64,000 nt of DNA from Margaritifera margaritifera (taxonomy: Eukaryota; Mollusca; Bivalvia; Unionida; Margaritiferidae). Positions 62,950-64,000 of the stretch are shown piece by piece. The DNA is taken from the NCBI GenBank assembly GCA_029931535.1, contig JAQPZY010001301.1, positions 496,001 to 560,000 on the forward strand, given 5' to 3'. Position 1 is the first letter of the stretch. Every line of letters begins with the position of its first letter. Below the pieces are notes generated by a model. The model did not search any database. It was not told the DNA's origin and saw only the letters and a program-made list of their open reading frames with translations. Made by a program: the position numbers and the translations under genes.

Positions 62950-64000
62950 CTAAAAAAATACCAAAAGAATTGGCCCCTATTTGTTGAATGTGAAGAAAAT
63001 CATAATCAAAACTGGTAAATGAAACTTTGATATATCATTCATTTTATCATCAAAAATGGCAGTTAGTGCCCAAAAATTTAAATCAGCATCATAAAATTCG
63101 CAACTTTTAATAAGAAGTCATATATTTTGTTAAATTTTCCTTTAAAAAAAAAAAATTCTCAGTGCACTGTAAATAACAATATTCGATGATATTTTGATCC
63201 AAGAAAATCTCAATAATACCTACTTGTGGTGGCACTTTAAGAAATAAATACCAATTAAATATGTTTTGTCAAGTGAAATTCTTGTTTTAGTTCTATCGTT
63301 TATTTCGGTTAAAGTGTAATCATCACAAATGCAATATGTCCTCTTGTATTCAACCATGAAAAGTGTCAATCTATCATCACAATTATGTCCACTGAACCTA
63401 ATTAAGTGACAACTATGTTTTAATCTCTGATTTGTGCAAGTGTTTGTTGTATTGTTACAATGAATTAAAAGTGGACCTACTTTGCATTAACACTTTAATT
63501 ACATCTTTTGTATCAAATCAAATATAGGGGGTGGAATATATAAAAAATTTAAAAGGCATGCAAATCCTAATCACATAAGACCTAGTGGTCATGGCAGTGT
63601 GTCAAATCAACTCATTTCAATTGACCAATTGAAAAGTGTTATAAATATTATTATGTAGGTAACATAATTCAAGTATCTAACATTAATCAGTGGTTTATCC
63701 GACTAATTAGCAAATGTGATCAAGGATAGCAAACGGAGCAAGCGAAAGTGAAAGGAGTAGTTGGTGCAGGAAAAGCTTTGTTTCACACACATGGTTCACA
63801 ATGGAGAAGTGAGTTCCAAAGTTTGTAGCAGGATTTACAAATCCGCTTGCCTGACTCCTGGGACAAGTTCAAATTCAGTTTGGTCAAGCTCAAGTTTGCA
63901 AGGCACTTGACCATGGGCAAGTCCAAAAAATTGACAGAGGGATACAAGAAATTTTATTTAATGTTGGTAGTCTGGGTAACATACTTAAAACACTAGCTTT
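62950..64000. other. right end of the window, no supported gene
   Basis: AT-rich until about 63770. The last 230 bp (63770-63990) are less AT-rich and open in a minus-strand frame (KRICKSCYKLWNSLL), and in a plus frame up to 63920, but without splice signals or a recognised motif. Confidence 0.4.

Noticed and set aside
63770..63990. Exon at the right edge of the window
   Set aside because: Open on both strands, with no splice signal or family; could be a repeat.

Overview
This is animal nuclear DNA, most likely from a bivalve mollusc. It is AT-rich and intron-containing, with no bacterial gene organisation. It carries long (TA)n, (TATG)n, (ATT)n and (GA)n microsatellites, tRNA-derived SINEs (one resembling the molluscan V-SINE RUDI), DIRS-type tyrosine-recombinase retrotransposons, a pogo/Tigger DNA transposon, LINE and Penelope-like fragments, and a FEM-1-like ankyrin pseudogene. 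The bivalve call rests on the repeat types recalled from memory and was not tested by alignment.

Host genes are sparse. The best supported is a plus-strand gene over the first 10 kb. Five exons (2667-2734, 2806-2918, 3756-3890, 7962-8135, 9542-9816) join with consistent phases into 254 residues: a CUB-like ectodomain, a Thr-rich stalk with an RGD beside the membrane, one transmembrane helix and a cytoplasmic tail of about 105 residues. An upstream exon at 1152-1260 probably belongs to it, and the gene's start is not resolved. Its introns hold microsatellites, a 32-bp palindrome, an antisense reverse-transcriptase fragment, a tRNA-derived SINE and a long inverted repeat. Other exon-like segments are a terminal coding exon at 20515-20659 with a nearby poly(A) signal, a candidate exon at 43721-43888, and two minus-strand exon candidates (62908-62949 and 60074-60208) that may belong to a gene running leftwards.

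From 10 to 48 kb the window is mainly repeats and dead mobile elements. There is a LINE reverse-transcriptase pseudogene (about 12.07-13.74 kb) with 13 exact 30-bp in-frame units between two catalytic motifs. A pair of related 0.86-kb elements lies near 16.1 and 30.1 kb. A short hAT-like MITE sits inside an (ATT)n tract, and a 1.4-kb unit is tandemly repeated about 2.3 times at 31-34 kb. A LINE ORF1 remnant (36.0 kb), a FEM-1-like ankyrin pseudogene (39.5 kb) and a 1.1-kb Tigger-like transposon follow. The Tigger-like element contains a perfect 72-bp palindrome.

From 48.5 to 60 kb lie two DIRS-like elements on the minus strand. The left copy (about 48.56-51.13 kb) has lost most of its reverse transcriptase, and a SINE with a 7-bp target duplication sits in its left terminal repeat. 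The right copy (about 54.45-59.53 kb) keeps remnants of the gag-like region, reverse transcriptase, RNase H and tyrosine recombinase between inverted terminal repeats. It has split an array of a roughly 140-bp satellite, and a second array of the same satellite lies in opposite orientation at 51.8-53.1 kb. The last 4 kb hold the minus-strand exon candidates, a solo Tigger-type terminus and a 0.6-kb tandem duplication. I saw no convincing rRNA gene, functional tRNA gene, CRISPR array or prokaryotic operon.
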